A stretch of DNA of 64,000 nucleotides. Origin: Methylobacterium aquaticum (GTDB lineage Bacteria > Pseudomonadota > Alphaproteobacteria > Rhizobiales > Beijerinckiaceae). Where the stretch lies: positions 1 through 64,000 of the forward strand of contig NZ_LABX01000071.1 of assembly GCF_001043915.1 (NCBI RefSeq), read 5' to 3'. The notes beneath the pieces were generated by a model that was not told the DNA's origin, ran no database searches, and saw only the letters and a list, made by a program, of their open reading frames with translations. A program made the position numbers and the translations under genes. Shown here piece by piece: positions 26,569 to 35,995 of this stretch (positions are counted from its first letter, which is position 1; each line of letters begins with the position of its first letter).

Positions 26569-28908
26569 ATGACTTGGCCCGGCGACACTTGGCCCGGCGA
26601 CCCGTTCGACCTGCCGCGCGAGGCCGCCCTCCTCGCCGCGGCCAACCGCACGACCCTGGCGAGCGACAGGCGCCTCGCGGGCGTGGTGGCGCCGGGCTCG
26701 GCGGAGGAGCTGCGGGCGGTGCTGCGGGCGGCGGTCCGCGACGGCCTCGCGCTCCACCCGGTCTCGACCGGCCGCAACTGGGGCTACGGCTCGCGGCGGC
26801 CGCACCGGAATGGAGCCATCCTGGTCTCCCTCGCGGCGCTCGACGCGATCGAGGATTACGACGAGGTCACCGGCACGGTCGTGGTCGGTCCGGGCGTCAC
26901 CTTCGCGGCCCTGGCGGCGTTCCTGGCAAGCCGAGGCGGCCGGTTCCAGCCGCCGCGCACCGGCTCGTCGCCCGGCAGCTCGGTCGTCGGCAACATCGCC
27001 GAGCGCGGCATCGGAAAGGACCTGTACGAGGACATGGCCGGCCACCTCGTCGGGCTCGCGGTCATGACGGCCGATGGCGGCCTGCACGAGGTCGGCCCGA
27101 TGCGCGGGCCGATCCTGCCGCCGGCCGGGCCCGACCTGCGGGGCCTGTTCGTGCAGGGAAATCTCGGGATCGTCCTGCGGGCCCGGATCCGGCTCGCGCT
27201 GACGCCGCCTGTGCGCCAGGTCGTGGCCGCGGCGCTGCCCAGCCATGGGGCGCTCGCCGCCTTCGTCGAGGCGAGCCGGGCCGCCCTGCAGATCGGGGAT
27301 CCCTGGCTGCGCGTCGAGATCGTCAACGCGGCGCGGGCCGTCGCCCAGGACGAGGAATCGCCCGGCGCCCCGTGGCTCGCCTACGCGACTGTGTGGGGCA
27401 AGGGGCCGGAGGACCTGGCACTGCGAGCCCGGACGGCGGCGAACCTGCTCGGCCGGTGCGGGACCGGCCTGGAGGTGTGCGCGCCCGACGACGGCCCTCC
27501 CGCCGCGCCCTCCACGACGGGGCTCCACTCGGCCTATCACGGCAAGCCCTTCGCGATGCCGGACGACCCCGACCCGGACCGCGACCGCTGCGGCGTGCTG
27601 TGGGTCACCGCCAACCTGCGCCACCACGGCGGCGAGGTCGCGGGCATCACCGAGGCCTTCGAGACGATCATGTCCGCCCACGGCTTCGCGCCGGCCCTGT
27701 CCCTGCGCGCCATCGACGGGCGCTCGCTGCGCCTCGTCGCGGGCCTGTTCGGCGACCGCGACCGCCCCGGCGACGACGCGCGCGCCACCGCCTGTGCCGA
27801 GGCGCTGCACGCGCTCATGGCGCGGAACGGGATCCCGGTCGGGCGCCGCACCAGCGCCCAGGAGGTCGGGCAGGATCTCGACCAGAATCCCGGGGATGCG
27901 CGGCTCGCGCGGGCGCTCAAGCGGGCCCTCGATCCGGACGAGATCCTGGCGCCGGGCCGCGGCATCCCGGCCGGGCCGCCGCTGCCGGGCCTCCCGCTCA
28001 CCTTCGGCGGTCCCCCGGACGATCCCGTCCTCGACGACCTCGCCCGGCAGATGGCGGCGGACCTGGACGGGCTCGTCGCCGGCCTGCCGGAGGGGCTGGC
28101 GCGCGACGCGCGCGCCGCCCTCGCCGCCTATGCGGGCAAGCACCCGACGTTCTTCGGCCTGTACTACCGGCCGACTTGGTCGTTCCTCGCCCGGGTGGCG
28201 CTGCCGGGCCCGGCCGCCCGCCATCGGCCGCGGCTGCGCCGGCTCCACGCGCTCACGCTCTTCCTCCACCTCTGGGACGACCACCTCGCCGACGGGCAGC
28301 TCGCGCCGACGCTCGGCCGCATCCACCTGCGCAGCTGCGCCTGGAGCGCGATGGAGGACGAGGCCGCCGCGCTCAGCCGGGCCGCCGGCCTGCCCGACGC
28401 GCCCTGGCGCGACGCGGCAGCGGCCTATCTCGAGGCCGTCGGGGCGCCGCCCGAGCCGGCGGACCTCGACGCCGCCCTGGCGCTCGCCCGGCGCGAGGCC
28501 GCCCTTTGCACGATCGCCCCGGGGCTCCACGCCGCCCTGGCCGGGGAGGATGCCGCCGCCCTGGCGCGGATCATCGAGGATTTCGCCGTCGCCTGGCGGA
28601 TCGTCGACGACCTCCAGGATATCGGCCGCGACGCCGCCGCGGGACGGCGCAGCACGGTGCGGCTCGCGCTGACGGGCGCCGCCGCGGGCGCGTGGGACGC
28701 GGCCGGCGTAGGGGATCCGCGGGCGCTCGCGGCGCTCGCCGCCCGCCTCGGCCCGGCCGTGCCGGGCCTCGTGGCCCGCGCCCAGGCCGCCCTCGACGCC
28801 GCCCGGGCGGTCGCGCAGGCGCATGGCTGGCGGGACTTGGCGGCGGATCTGGCGGCGAGCCGGGTCGTCATCCCCGACGTCGCCGCCCCCGACCCGGCGC
28901 TCAGGTGA
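26569..28908 (+). CDS. Fusion: FAD-linked oxidase (PCMH type) plus class-I isoprenoid-synthase-like domain
   Basis: A 779-aa two-domain protein. Residues ~35-470 form an FAD-binding oxidase of the vanillyl-alcohol-oxidase type: STGRNWGYGS, GVTFAALAAFL, PGSSVVGN, and the C-terminal LDPDEILAPGRG. Residues ~490-770 are all-helical with two Asp-rich motifs, DDHLAD at 570-575 and VDDLQD at 679-684, spaced as in class-I isoprenoid synthases that bind Mg-diphosphate. It sits between the precursors and the exporter and is the only likely tailoring enzyme. It may make or oxidise an isoprenoid or modify the peptides; this is inference. The last 8 bp overlap the convergent ABC gene. Confidence 0.82.
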   Translation: MTWPGDTWPGDPFDLPREAALLAAANRTTLASDRRLAGVVAPGSAEELRAVLRAAVRDGLALHPVSTGRNWGYGSRRPHRNGAILVSLAALDAIEDYDEVTGTVVVGPGVTFAALAAFLASRGGRFQPPRTGSSPGSSVVGNIAERGIGKDLYEDMAGHLVGLAVMTADGGLHEVGPMRGPILPPAGPDLRGLFVQGNLGIVLRARIRLALTPPVRQVVAAALPSHGALAAFVEASRAALQIGDPWLRVEIVNAARAVAQDEESPGAPWLAYATVWGKGPEDLALRARTAANLLGRCGTGLEVCAPDDGPPAAPSTTGLHSAYHGKPFAMPDDPDPDRDRCGVLWVTANLRHHGGEVAGITEAFETIMSAHGFAPALSLRAIDGRSLRLVAGLFGDRDRPGDDARATACAEALHALMARNGIPVGRRTSAQEVGQDLDQNPGDARLARALKRALDPDEILAPGRGIPAGPPLPGLPLTFGGPPDDPVLDDLARQMAADLDGLVAGLPEGLARDARAALAAYAGKHPTFFGLYYRPTWSFLARVALPGPAARHRPRLRRLHALTLFLHLWDDHLADGQLAPTLGRIHLRSCAWSAMEDEAAALSRAAGLPDAPWRDAAAAYLEAVGAPPEPADLDAALALARREAALCTIAPGLHAALAGEDAAALARIIEDFAVAWRIVDDLQDIGRDAAAGRRSTVRLALTGAAAGAWDAAGVGDPRALAALAARLGPAVPGLVARAQAALDAARAVAQAHGWRDLAADLAASRVVIPDVAAPDPALR
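26572..26601 (+). repeat. 15-bp tandem duplication at the 5' end of the fusion gene
   Basis: Two identical copies of ACTTGGCCCGGCGAC follow the ATG directly and encode TWPGD twice. The duplication is in frame. It could also have created an alternative near-start region, since the true start might lie after it. Confidence 0.7.
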
Positions 28909-31855
28909 GCTGGCGCGCCGCGATGGCCGCGAAGGCACCGCCGGCCTCCAGCAGCTCGCGGTAGGACCCGCTCTCGACCACCGCGCCGTCCTCGATCACC
29001 AGGATCCGGTCGGCGGACATTACCGTGCTCAGGCGGTGGGCGATGACGATCCGCGTCGCGCTCAAGGTGGCGAGCGTCGCCGTCACCTGGGCCTGGGTGC
29101 GGTTGTCGAGAGCGCTCGTCGCCTCGTCGAGGATCAGGATCCGGGGCCGGTGGATCAGGGCGCGGGCGAGCAGGATGCGCTGGACCTGCCCCCCGGACAG
29201 CCCGCCCTCGGAATAGACCGTCTGCATCCCCATCGGCATGGCGCGGATGTCGTCGGCGATCCCGGCCTCCTCGGCGGCCCGCCACGCTTCGTCAGGGCCG
29301 AGCTGGCGGTTCGAGGCCAGGATGTTGTCCTCGATCGAGGCGCCGAAGAGCTTGCCGCGCTGCAGCACGACGCCGAGCTGGCGGCGCACCGCCCCGACAT
29401 CCAGGCTGCGCAGATCCTGGCTGTCGTACAGGATGGCGCCGCGCTGCGGCACCTCGAAGCCCAGCAGCAGGCGTACGATCGTCGACTTGCCGCCGCCGGA
29501 CGGGCCGACGAGCGCCACGAACTCGCCGGCCGCGATCTGGAGGCTGAGGTCGGTGAGGACCGGCGGGGCCGACGCACCGTAGGCGAAACGCACGTTCCCG
29601 ATCTCGATCGCCCCGGTCAGCGGGCCGGGATCGACGGCGCCGCTCGACCGTTCGGGCGTCGCGACGAGGAGGACCGAGGCGCTGTCGAGGGCGGGCTTGA
29701 GCGCGAGGACCGACACGATGCCCCCGGCCATCGCATTGGCGCCGCCCACGGCCTGGCCGAAAGCGGACAGGAACATCACGAGGGCGCCGAGGCCGAACCC
29801 GGCCTCGACTGCACCGCTGCGGTAGATCAGCAGGAAGATGATCGCTTGGGCGGACAGCGACATGGCGCCGAGGACCAGCCCGACCCGCAGGTCCACCCGC
29901 TTGGCCGCGTCCGCGACCTGGACGAAGGGGGCGTAGACCGCCGCCCAGCGGGCGAAGGCGCGGTTCTCCGCCGCCGCCAGCCGGAGCTTGACGATGCCGC
30001 TCATCAGGTCGAGCACATGGGCCGAGAGGCGGGCGCGGTTGCGCACCAGATCCTTCTCGTACGTCTTGCGCTTCAGGCCGAGCGCGGTGGCGGTGCCGAC
30101 GAGGATGCCGACGAGGACGAGCCCGGCGCCCATGAGGGTGGGCGAGGTCCAGGCCATCACGGCGACCGACGAGGCGAAGATCGATGCGCCGACGAGGGTG
30201 GCCAGCAGCCCCTGGACCGTCCCGTCGACGGTCCCCTTCAGCGAGCTGATCTTCTGGGCGATCTCCCCGGTGGCGCTGGTCCGGAAGAAATTCGCCGGCA
30301 GGCGCAGCACCCGGTCCATCAGGGCGGCCTGGAGCCGCGACCCGGTCGAGCCGTCGAGCCGCATCATCGCCCGGCCGGAGGTCAGGCGCATCACCAGCTG
30401 CAGCATGGTGACGACCACCAGAATCGCCATCGCGTCGATGAGCCCGGGCAGGTCGCGGGAGGGGACGAGGTCGTCGGCCACGTGCCCGATCATGATCGGG
30501 AACACGAGGGCGAGCAGGCCCGGCAGCGCGCCGAACGCCGCGACGATCCGCAGCTCTCTCCTGCCCCCCGCCCAGACGCGCCGGAGGAGCGCCGGGAGGT
30601 CGAGCGGCCGGTCCGGGAGCGGCTCGTAGAGCATCAGGGCGGGGCCGGTCAGGCGCTGCGCCGCCCGCGCGCCGAGCCGCCGGCGTCGGCCGTCCGGGCC
30701 GACCAGCGCGACGCCGCGACCGCGTCCCACCAGGGCGGCCGGCCGCCCGTCCGGCCCCTCGAGCAGGAGCAGCGGCGCGACATCGTCCCGCCACCAGCCA
30801 AAATCGAGGTTGATCCTGCGGCTGCGCAGGTTGCTCGCCCGCAGCACCGCCTCGAGGTCCGGCGGGCCCGCCTCGTCCCCGTCCTGCGGGAGGACGAGCG
30901 CGATGCCCATCGCGCGGGCGACGTGGCGGAGGGCGGCCATCAGGTCGTCGCCCGACTCGGACTCGATCTGGCGTGGTGGCGGAAGCTTGACCACCACGGC
31001 GGCGAGGATGGCGCGGGCCTTCGCGACGGCCCGGGCCTCGTCCTCGGTGCGCCGCCGGAGGCGGTTAATCTCGTCGACCGCGGCGAGGCGCAGGAGCAGC
31101 GGAAGCACCTCGGCGGCGGCGGCATGGAACTGCGCGAGGGCCGTCCAGAGCCGGCCGTCGCGCAGGGCCGAGGCCGTATCGAGGCAGGCGACCTCGCCGG
31201 CCGTGCCGAGGGTCAGCCAGGTCTGCGGGCAGACCGGGAACAGGCCGTCGCCGGGCACGTCCGCGCTGTCGAGGAAGAGGGCCTCGCGGTCCCGCACGTC
31301 GAGCCAGCCGACGGGGGCCGCGACGGTGACGCGCGCATCCGCCGCGCAGTCCGCGCGCTCGCCCGGCGCCAGGGGGAGGCGCACGGCGGGCGGGGGCGGT
31401 CCCCCCGACACGAGGGCCGCCGACACGGCCGCCACCCAGTCTTCGATGAGGGTACTCGCTTCGATGAAGGGCCCAGCCCCGGCGAGGTCGCCCGGCCGGC
31501 TCGGCGGATCCCGCGACAGGTCCCGGAGGCGCGCCAGCGGCAGCGCGACGAGGCGCGAGCCGGGCGCGGGCACGGCCCTGAGCCCGATCGCCCCCATCGC
31601 CCCGTCGCCGAGGCCGAAGACCAGGCGGCCGGCGCCGAAGCTCGCCAGGAAGGTGCGGGGGCCGGCGGGCTGGTCCGCCCCGGCCTCGACCAGGAAGACG
31701 TCGAGCCCGCCGGAGACGACGAGGATCGCCAGGTCGGGATCGTCGAGCCGCAGCGGATCGGCGCCGCTCGCCTGCACGTCGGGGCCGGCGAGCGCCAGGC
31801 TCTCGACGAGCGTCGCCCCGTCCGGGGCGGCGGCCTGCGGGATGCTATGGAGCAC
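28901..31855 (-). CDS. NHLM-type export ABC transporter without peptidase domain (ABC2)
   Basis: A 984-aa exporter subunit. The first ~400 residues are the long N-terminal region typical of the second NHLM ABC protein, including a cyclic-nucleotide-binding-like part. Six membrane spans occupy ~430-700 (FPIMIGHVADD, LPANFFRTSATGEIAQKI). The nucleotide-binding domain has GPSGGGKST, LSGGQVQRI, ILILDEATSALD and IAHRLSTV. It starts inside the 3' end of the C39 ABC gene (11-bp overlap), so the two are coupled and probably form a heterodimer. It ends by overlapping the fusion gene. Confidence 0.9.
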   Translation of the reverse strand: MLHSIPQAAAPDGATLVESLALAGPDVQASGADPLRLDDPDLAILVVSGGLDVFLVEAGADQPAGPRTFLASFGAGRLVFGLGDGAMGAIGLRAVPAPGSRLVALPLARLRDLSRDPPSRPGDLAGAGPFIEASTLIEDWVAAVSAALVSGGPPPPAVRLPLAPGERADCAADARVTVAAPVGWLDVRDREALFLDSADVPGDGLFPVCPQTWLTLGTAGEVACLDTASALRDGRLWTALAQFHAAAAEVLPLLLRLAAVDEINRLRRRTEDEARAVAKARAILAAVVVKLPPPRQIESESGDDLMAALRHVARAMGIALVLPQDGDEAGPPDLEAVLRASNLRSRRINLDFGWWRDDVAPLLLLEGPDGRPAALVGRGRGVALVGPDGRRRRLGARAAQRLTGPALMLYEPLPDRPLDLPALLRRVWAGGRRELRIVAAFGALPGLLALVFPIMIGHVADDLVPSRDLPGLIDAMAILVVVTMLQLVMRLTSGRAMMRLDGSTGSRLQAALMDRVLRLPANFFRTSATGEIAQKISSLKGTVDGTVQGLLATLVGASIFASSVAVMAWTSPTLMGAGLVLVGILVGTATALGLKRKTYEKDLVRNRARLSAHVLDLMSGIVKLRLAAAENRAFARWAAVYAPFVQVADAAKRVDLRVGLVLGAMSLSAQAIIFLLIYRSGAVEAGFGLGALVMFLSAFGQAVGGANAMAGGIVSVLALKPALDSASVLLVATPERSSGAVDPGPLTGAIEIGNVRFAYGASAPPVLTDLSLQIAAGEFVALVGPSGGGKSTIVRLLLGFEVPQRGAILYDSQDLRSLDVGAVRRQLGVVLQRGKLFGASIEDNILASNRQLGPDEAWRAAEEAGIADDIRAMPMGMQTVYSEGGLSGGQVQRILLARALIHRPRILILDEATSALDNRTQAQVTATLATLSATRIVIAHRLSTVMSADRILVIEDGAVVESGSYRELLEAGGAFAAIAARQLT

Positions 31856-34034
31856 GCGCGTCCTCCGAGGTTCGCACCAGGTCCCGGTAGGGGCCGTCGA
31901 TGGCCATCAGGCTCTCGTACGTCCCGCGCTGCACGATCGCGCCCTTGTCCATCACCAGGATCTCGTCGCAGTCGCGCACGGTGCTGAGGCGGTGGGCGAT
32001 GACCAGGATGGTGCAGCCGCGCCGGCGGATGTTGTCCGAGATGATCTTCTCGGTGACCGGGTCGAGGGCGCTGGTCGCCTCGTCGAGGACGAGGATGCTC
32101 GGGTCGGTGACGAGGGCGCGGGCGATCTCGAGGCGCTGGCGCTGGCCGCCCGAGAAGTTCCGGCCGTCCTCCTCGACGGGGTCGTCGTAGCCGGCGGGGC
32201 GCTTCAGAATCTCGTCGTGGATCGCCGCGTCCTTGGCCGCCCGGACGAGGCGCTCCTCGGGGACGCTCGCGTCCCAGAGGGCGATGTTGTCGCGGATCGT
32301 GCCCTTGAACAGCGCGATGTCCTGGTCGATCACCGCCATCGAGTTGCGCACGAGCGGCCTGGGCAGCGACAGGATCGGCTGCCCGTCGAGCGCGACCGCC
32401 CCGCTCCAAGGCTCGTGCAAGCCTGAGATCAGGCGCCCGAGGGTCGACTTGCCGGAGCCGGACGCGCCGACCACCGCGACAGCGCTGCCCGGCGCGATCG
32501 AGAGCGACAGCCCCTCGATCAGCGGGCGGCTGAGCCGGGCGTAGCCGAAGGTCACGTCGCGCATCGCGATCGCGCCGCGCAGCTTGCGCACCCGCCCGAG
32601 GGCCCCGGCCCGCTGCTCGGGCGTCTCGGCGGCTGGCGAGAATTCCGGCGCGAGGGCCGGCGCCTCGATGTCCTCGAGCTGGTCGAGCATCGCGCGGCCG
32701 CGCCCGAGCGCGACCGTGCTGCCGAGGATCTGGCGCACCGGGGCGAAGAACGCCGCCTGCAGGATCAGGAAGGCCATGAGGAGGCCGAGGGTGAGCTGGC
32801 CGCCCATTACGAGGTAGCCGCCGACGGCGAGGACTGCCGCGCTGCCGAGTCCGCCGATGGACTCGGTCAAGGCCGCGCTCAGGCCCATCAGCCGCCCGAG
32901 CCGCTGCTGCCCGTTGACCACGAGGGCCTGCTGCCCGGTCCAGGTCTCCAGGAAGCGCTCCTCGCTGCCGCCGGCCTTGATCGTCTCGAGAAGGGACAGC
33001 CCCTGCATGGTGGTGCTGCCGAGCTTCAGCGCGTCGAGGGCGATCTTGCGCTCGACCTCCTCGACCTTGCGCCGCGAGACGACGCTGAGCGCGGCGCTCA
33101 CGAGGGCGATGCCGGCGACGAGGAGCGCGAGGAGCGGGTTGTAGAGGGTCATCAGGCCGAGGAAGACCAGGGCCGAGAGGGCCGCCACCGCGAGGCCCGC
33201 CAGCGGCCCGCTCGCCTGCTCGGCGGTCCGCTCGGCGAGATCGGCGCGGGCGCCGATCGTCGCCGGCGAGCGCTGGGCGAAGAAGCCGACCGGCATGCGC
33301 AGCGCGCGCCACATGAAGTCGGTCGCGATGCCGATCGCGATCGCATTGCGCAGGGTCAGCTGGCCCCAATGCTGGATCCGCGTCAGGCAGGCCTGGAACA
33401 GCACGACCACCGCCATGGCGGCGATGATCCAGGGCACGAAGTCCGCCTGCTTGTCGACCACGTACTGGTCGATGAAAGTCCGGGTGAAGGCCGGGACGAC
33501 GATCGTCGGGATGGTGAGCGACAGGCCGGCGGCGACCAGGAGGAGATAGATCGCCCGCACCCCCTTGAGCCGCCCGAGGAGGGGCCGGAGCGTCCGGGGC
33601 GCCCGACCCGCGCGGGCGAAGCCTGGCGTCGGGCGGAAGGTCAGCGCGATGCCGGAATAGATCTCCTCGAATTCCCGCCGCGTGTAGGTGATCCGGCCGC
33701 CGGCCGGGTCGCTCACCCGGACGAGCCGTCCGAACGCCTCGAGGACGACGTAGTGGTTCGCGTTGACGAAGACGATTGCGGGCTTGCGGACCGTGCGCAG
33801 CTCCTCGGCCGGCAGGCGGTAGCCCTCGGCCTCGAGGCCGAGCTCGCGGGCGGCCTTGACCATGTTGGAGGCGCGCGACCCGTCGCGGGACACGCCGCAC
33901 AGCCGCCGCAGCTCGACGAGAGGCACCCACCGCCCGTAATGGGCGAGCACCATCCCGAGGGCCGCGGCGCCGCATTCGAGCGCCTCGAGCTGGAGGATCG
34001 TCGGGACGGGCCGGCAGCGATGCGTCCGCGCCAC
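31845..34034 (-). CDS. NHLM-type peptidase-containing ABC transporter (C39, ABC1)
   Basis: A 729-aa transporter. Residues 1-130 are a C39 peptidase with oxyanion Gln15, catalytic Cys21 (LECGAA), His94 (NANHYVVLE) and Asp109 (SDPA), all intact. Membrane spans follow (residues ~165-440), then an ATPase with GASGSGKST, NFSGGQRQRLE, ILVLDEATSALD and IAHRLSTV. It should cut precursors after the double glycine and export them. The gene starts one base after the HlyD stop, so hlyD-like, ABC1 and ABC2 are one operon. Confidence 0.93.
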   Translation of the reverse strand: MARTHRCRPVPTILQLEALECGAAALGMVLAHYGRWVPLVELRRLCGVSRDGSRASNMVKAARELGLEAEGYRLPAEELRTVRKPAIVFVNANHYVVLEAFGRLVRVSDPAGGRITYTRREFEEIYSGIALTFRPTPGFARAGRAPRTLRPLLGRLKGVRAIYLLLVAAGLSLTIPTIVVPAFTRTFIDQYVVDKQADFVPWIIAAMAVVVLFQACLTRIQHWGQLTLRNAIAIGIATDFMWRALRMPVGFFAQRSPATIGARADLAERTAEQASGPLAGLAVAALSALVFLGLMTLYNPLLALLVAGIALVSAALSVVSRRKVEEVERKIALDALKLGSTTMQGLSLLETIKAGGSEERFLETWTGQQALVVNGQQRLGRLMGLSAALTESIGGLGSAAVLAVGGYLVMGGQLTLGLLMAFLILQAAFFAPVRQILGSTVALGRGRAMLDQLEDIEAPALAPEFSPAAETPEQRAGALGRVRKLRGAIAMRDVTFGYARLSRPLIEGLSLSIAPGSAVAVVGASGSGKSTLGRLISGLHEPWSGAVALDGQPILSLPRPLVRNSMAVIDQDIALFKGTIRDNIALWDASVPEERLVRAAKDAAIHDEILKRPAGYDDPVEEDGRNFSGGQRQRLEIARALVTDPSILVLDEATSALDPVTEKIISDNIRRRGCTILVIAHRLSTVRDCDEILVMDKGAIVQRGTYESLMAIDGPYRDLVRTSEDARAP

Positions 34035-34035
34035 G

Positions 34036-35355
34036 TCAGCGGCCCCAGGCAGGCAGCACCGCCGGCAAAGCCGCCGTCCAGCGCCGGACGCTCAGCATGA
34101 GGGTCTCGGCCCGGGGTATCACCAGCCCGATGATCGGGACGCGGTCGACGACGATCCGCGCCTCCGTCACCGTCCCGAGGCCGATGGGCGAAGCCGGCCC
34201 GGTGCCGGTCGACCAGCGCAGCCCGGTGGGCGAGGCGGGATCAGTCGCGAGGGCCACGGTGGCCTCGTAGGGTAGCCCCGCCTTGGTCAGCTGGTCGACG
34301 AACGCCGCGTTCTTCAGGACGCGCATCATGCTCTCGCGGGTGGCCGGGAGGTCGGAGACAGCGACGACCAGCCCCTCGATGAAGCCATCCCGCTGGAGGC
34401 GGACGGTTGCCGGAACGATCTGGGCCTGCATGCCGGGCCGGACCCGCTTGCCGCCGCCGCCCGCCACGAAGACCACAGCCTCCAGGTTGGCGGCCGCGCC
34501 GCTGCCGGGTAGCATCCGCATGATGGCGGCACCGATCTGCACCGGCTCGCCCAAGTTGACGTTCACCTCAACGATCTGCCCGTCGCGCTGAGCGAGGACG
34601 GTGTCGGAGCGGGACAGGTTCGCCCGCGTGACCGCCAGCTCGCGCTCGGCGGCCGCGACCGCGATGTCGGCCCGGAGCAGTTCCCGCTCGTCGCGCGCCT
34701 TCTGGTCCTCTGCCTCCGCCTGGAGGGTGATCAGTTGGCTGCGGGCGTCGTTGAGGTCGTTCTCGGTGCGGGAGCGCTCGTTGGTGGTCTCGAGGGCGCG
34801 CACCAGCGTGGTCACCCCGGAGGCGAGCAGGCCCTTCGTGTTCGCCTCGATCTCGCGCATCGTCGCGAGGCGGCTGGTCAGGCTGGCGATGCGGACATCG
34901 ATCGCCTCGCGGCGGCGGGCGCGCTGGCGCTCGGCGATCTCGAAGGTCCGCGTGGCCAGCCGGCGGATCTGCTCCCGCTCGGTCTTGCGGGCCTCCAGCT
35001 CGATCGTCTTCGACTTGAGGGTTTCGCCGAGGTCCGGCTGGCTGATCTCCGCAACGACCTGTCCGGCCACGACGCGGTCGCCGACCTCGACCTTGAGGGC
35101 GGTGACGCGGCCGGCGGCGTTGGCGGTGACGTCGCTCACCCCGAGCCGCGAGAGGATCAGGCCCTGCGCCTGCACTTTCACCGGCGCCGTCGAGACAAAG
35201 CTCCAGATCGCCGCCGCCACCGCTGCCGCGACGAGCACGGCGAGCGAGAACGCGGCGAGCGAGGCGCTCAACCGCAGCGGACGGTCGAGCCGGTCGGGGC
35301 TGCGGCGGAGCAGGGCTGCCCGCGGGGCGGGCGCCGTCGTCGGCACTTTCGTCAA
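34036..35355 (-). CDS. HlyD-family membrane fusion protein of the NHLM exporter
   Basis: A 439-aa periplasmic adaptor. A single N-terminal membrane span (about residues 30-55) is followed by a lipoyl-like half motif (GRVTALKVEVGDRVVAGQVVAEI), a long Arg/Glu-rich coiled coil (~100-230), a second half (VLAQRDGQIVEVNVNLGEPV) and a beta-barrel region. It is first in the exporter operon. It links the ABC proteins to the outer membrane; no TolC-like gene is seen nearby, so the outer-membrane channel would be encoded elsewhere. Confidence 0.9.
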   Translation of the reverse strand: MTKVPTTAPAPRAALLRRSPDRLDRPLRLSASLAAFSLAVLVAAAVAAAIWSFVSTAPVKVQAQGLILSRLGVSDVTANAAGRVTALKVEVGDRVVAGQVVAEISQPDLGETLKSKTIELEARKTEREQIRRLATRTFEIAERQRARRREAIDVRIASLTSRLATMREIEANTKGLLASGVTTLVRALETTNERSRTENDLNDARSQLITLQAEAEDQKARDERELLRADIAVAAAERELAVTRANLSRSDTVLAQRDGQIVEVNVNLGEPVQIGAAIMRMLPGSGAAANLEAVVFVAGGGGKRVRPGMQAQIVPATVRLQRDGFIEGLVVAVSDLPATRESMMRVLKNAAFVDQLTKAGLPYEATVALATDPASPTGLRWSTGTGPASPIGLGTVTEARIVVDRVPIIGLVIPRAETLMLSVRRWTAALPAVLPAWGR

Positions 35356-35647
35356 GACGCGTCACTCGAAGCGGTGAGACTGCAGGGCAATGCCTTCGAG
35401 GCGTTATCTGGACCGTCGCGGATGGAGCCGAGAAGCGTGGAGTTTGTCATCCATTGTCCAAGACAAACACGCGGAGCGGGCGACCGGAGCTTCCAGTCGA
35501 GCGGACCTTTGACAACGCCCTATGAGCGTGTAAGCGAGTGGGAAGAGGCTTCGGCCTCGTCAAAACGAGATGTTTCATCGGTCCGGCGACCCCGCAGATT
35601 GCCACGGGTGGGCGCGTTGCTGGTTTTCGTGCTCTGGGAGTCTCGAA
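35356..35647. promoter_or_regulatory. Divergent intergenic region of exporter and GrlR-like gene
   Basis: A 292-bp gap upstream of both the exporter operon (minus) and the signalling cluster (plus). It contains an inverted repeat GTTTGTC (35442-35448) and GACAAAC (35462-35468) with a 13-base spacer, a plausible regulator site. No clear promoter boxes were assigned. Confidence 0.4.
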
Positions 35648-35995
35648 ATGCGTGATGGGATGTACGGCCTCGTGATCGAGAGTGTTGCGGGCCAGAGCGC
35701 CGGGTCGGTCGTCTTCCAGAGCGGACGCATCTTCGGCATTGACGAGGGCGGCGCGCTCTACGACGGCTCCTACACCCCGGGGGAAGGCGACAAGGTCGAC
35801 ATCGCCGTGACGGTCGTGCTGCCCGCCAACGTGCCGTCGGTGCTCGGAATCGTCTCCGAGGAGAGCTGGTCCGTCAATCTCAAGGGCTCGGCCAGCTTCG
35901 ATACCGACGAGGGACTCATGCAGCTGGACATGCCGATCGGGCAGCCGCTCACCGCCGTCTACAGGTTCCTGCGCCCGGTCCCGCCGGCGGCCTGA
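35648..35995 (+). CDS. GrlR-like small regulatory-type protein
   Basis: A 115-aa protein. The N-terminus MRDGMYGLVIES, then GSVVFQSGRIFGIDEGGALYDG and VVLPANVPSVLG, follows the pattern of the GrlR family (a beta-barrel lipocalin-like protein first known as a type III secretion regulator in enteric pathogens). GrlR-like proteins also occur outside such systems, and no type III genes are present here, so only the fold is assigned. The start at 35648 is chosen to match the family N-terminus. Confidence 0.65.
   Translation: MRDGMYGLVIESVAGQSAGSVVFQSGRIFGIDEGGALYDGSYTPGEGDKVDIAVTVVLPANVPSVLGIVSEESWSVNLKGSASFDTDEGLMQLDMPIGQPLTAVYRFLRPVPPAA

Noticed and set aside
26521-28938. Long minus-strand open frame (805 codons) opposite the fusion gene
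   Set aside because: It is Arg/Gly/Glu-rich, has no domain, and is the antisense shadow of a clearly coding FAD/isoprenoid-synthase gene in very GC-rich DNA.
28823-31987. Plus-strand open frame of over 1000 codons opposite the ABC2 gene
   Set aside because: Low-complexity Arg/Gly/Glu/His translation typical of antisense GC-rich DNA; the minus-strand ABC protein has all its motifs intact.
35648-35995. Type III secretion system inferred from the GrlR-like protein
   Set aside because: No secretion apparatus gene is present in the window; the family also occurs outside type III systems.
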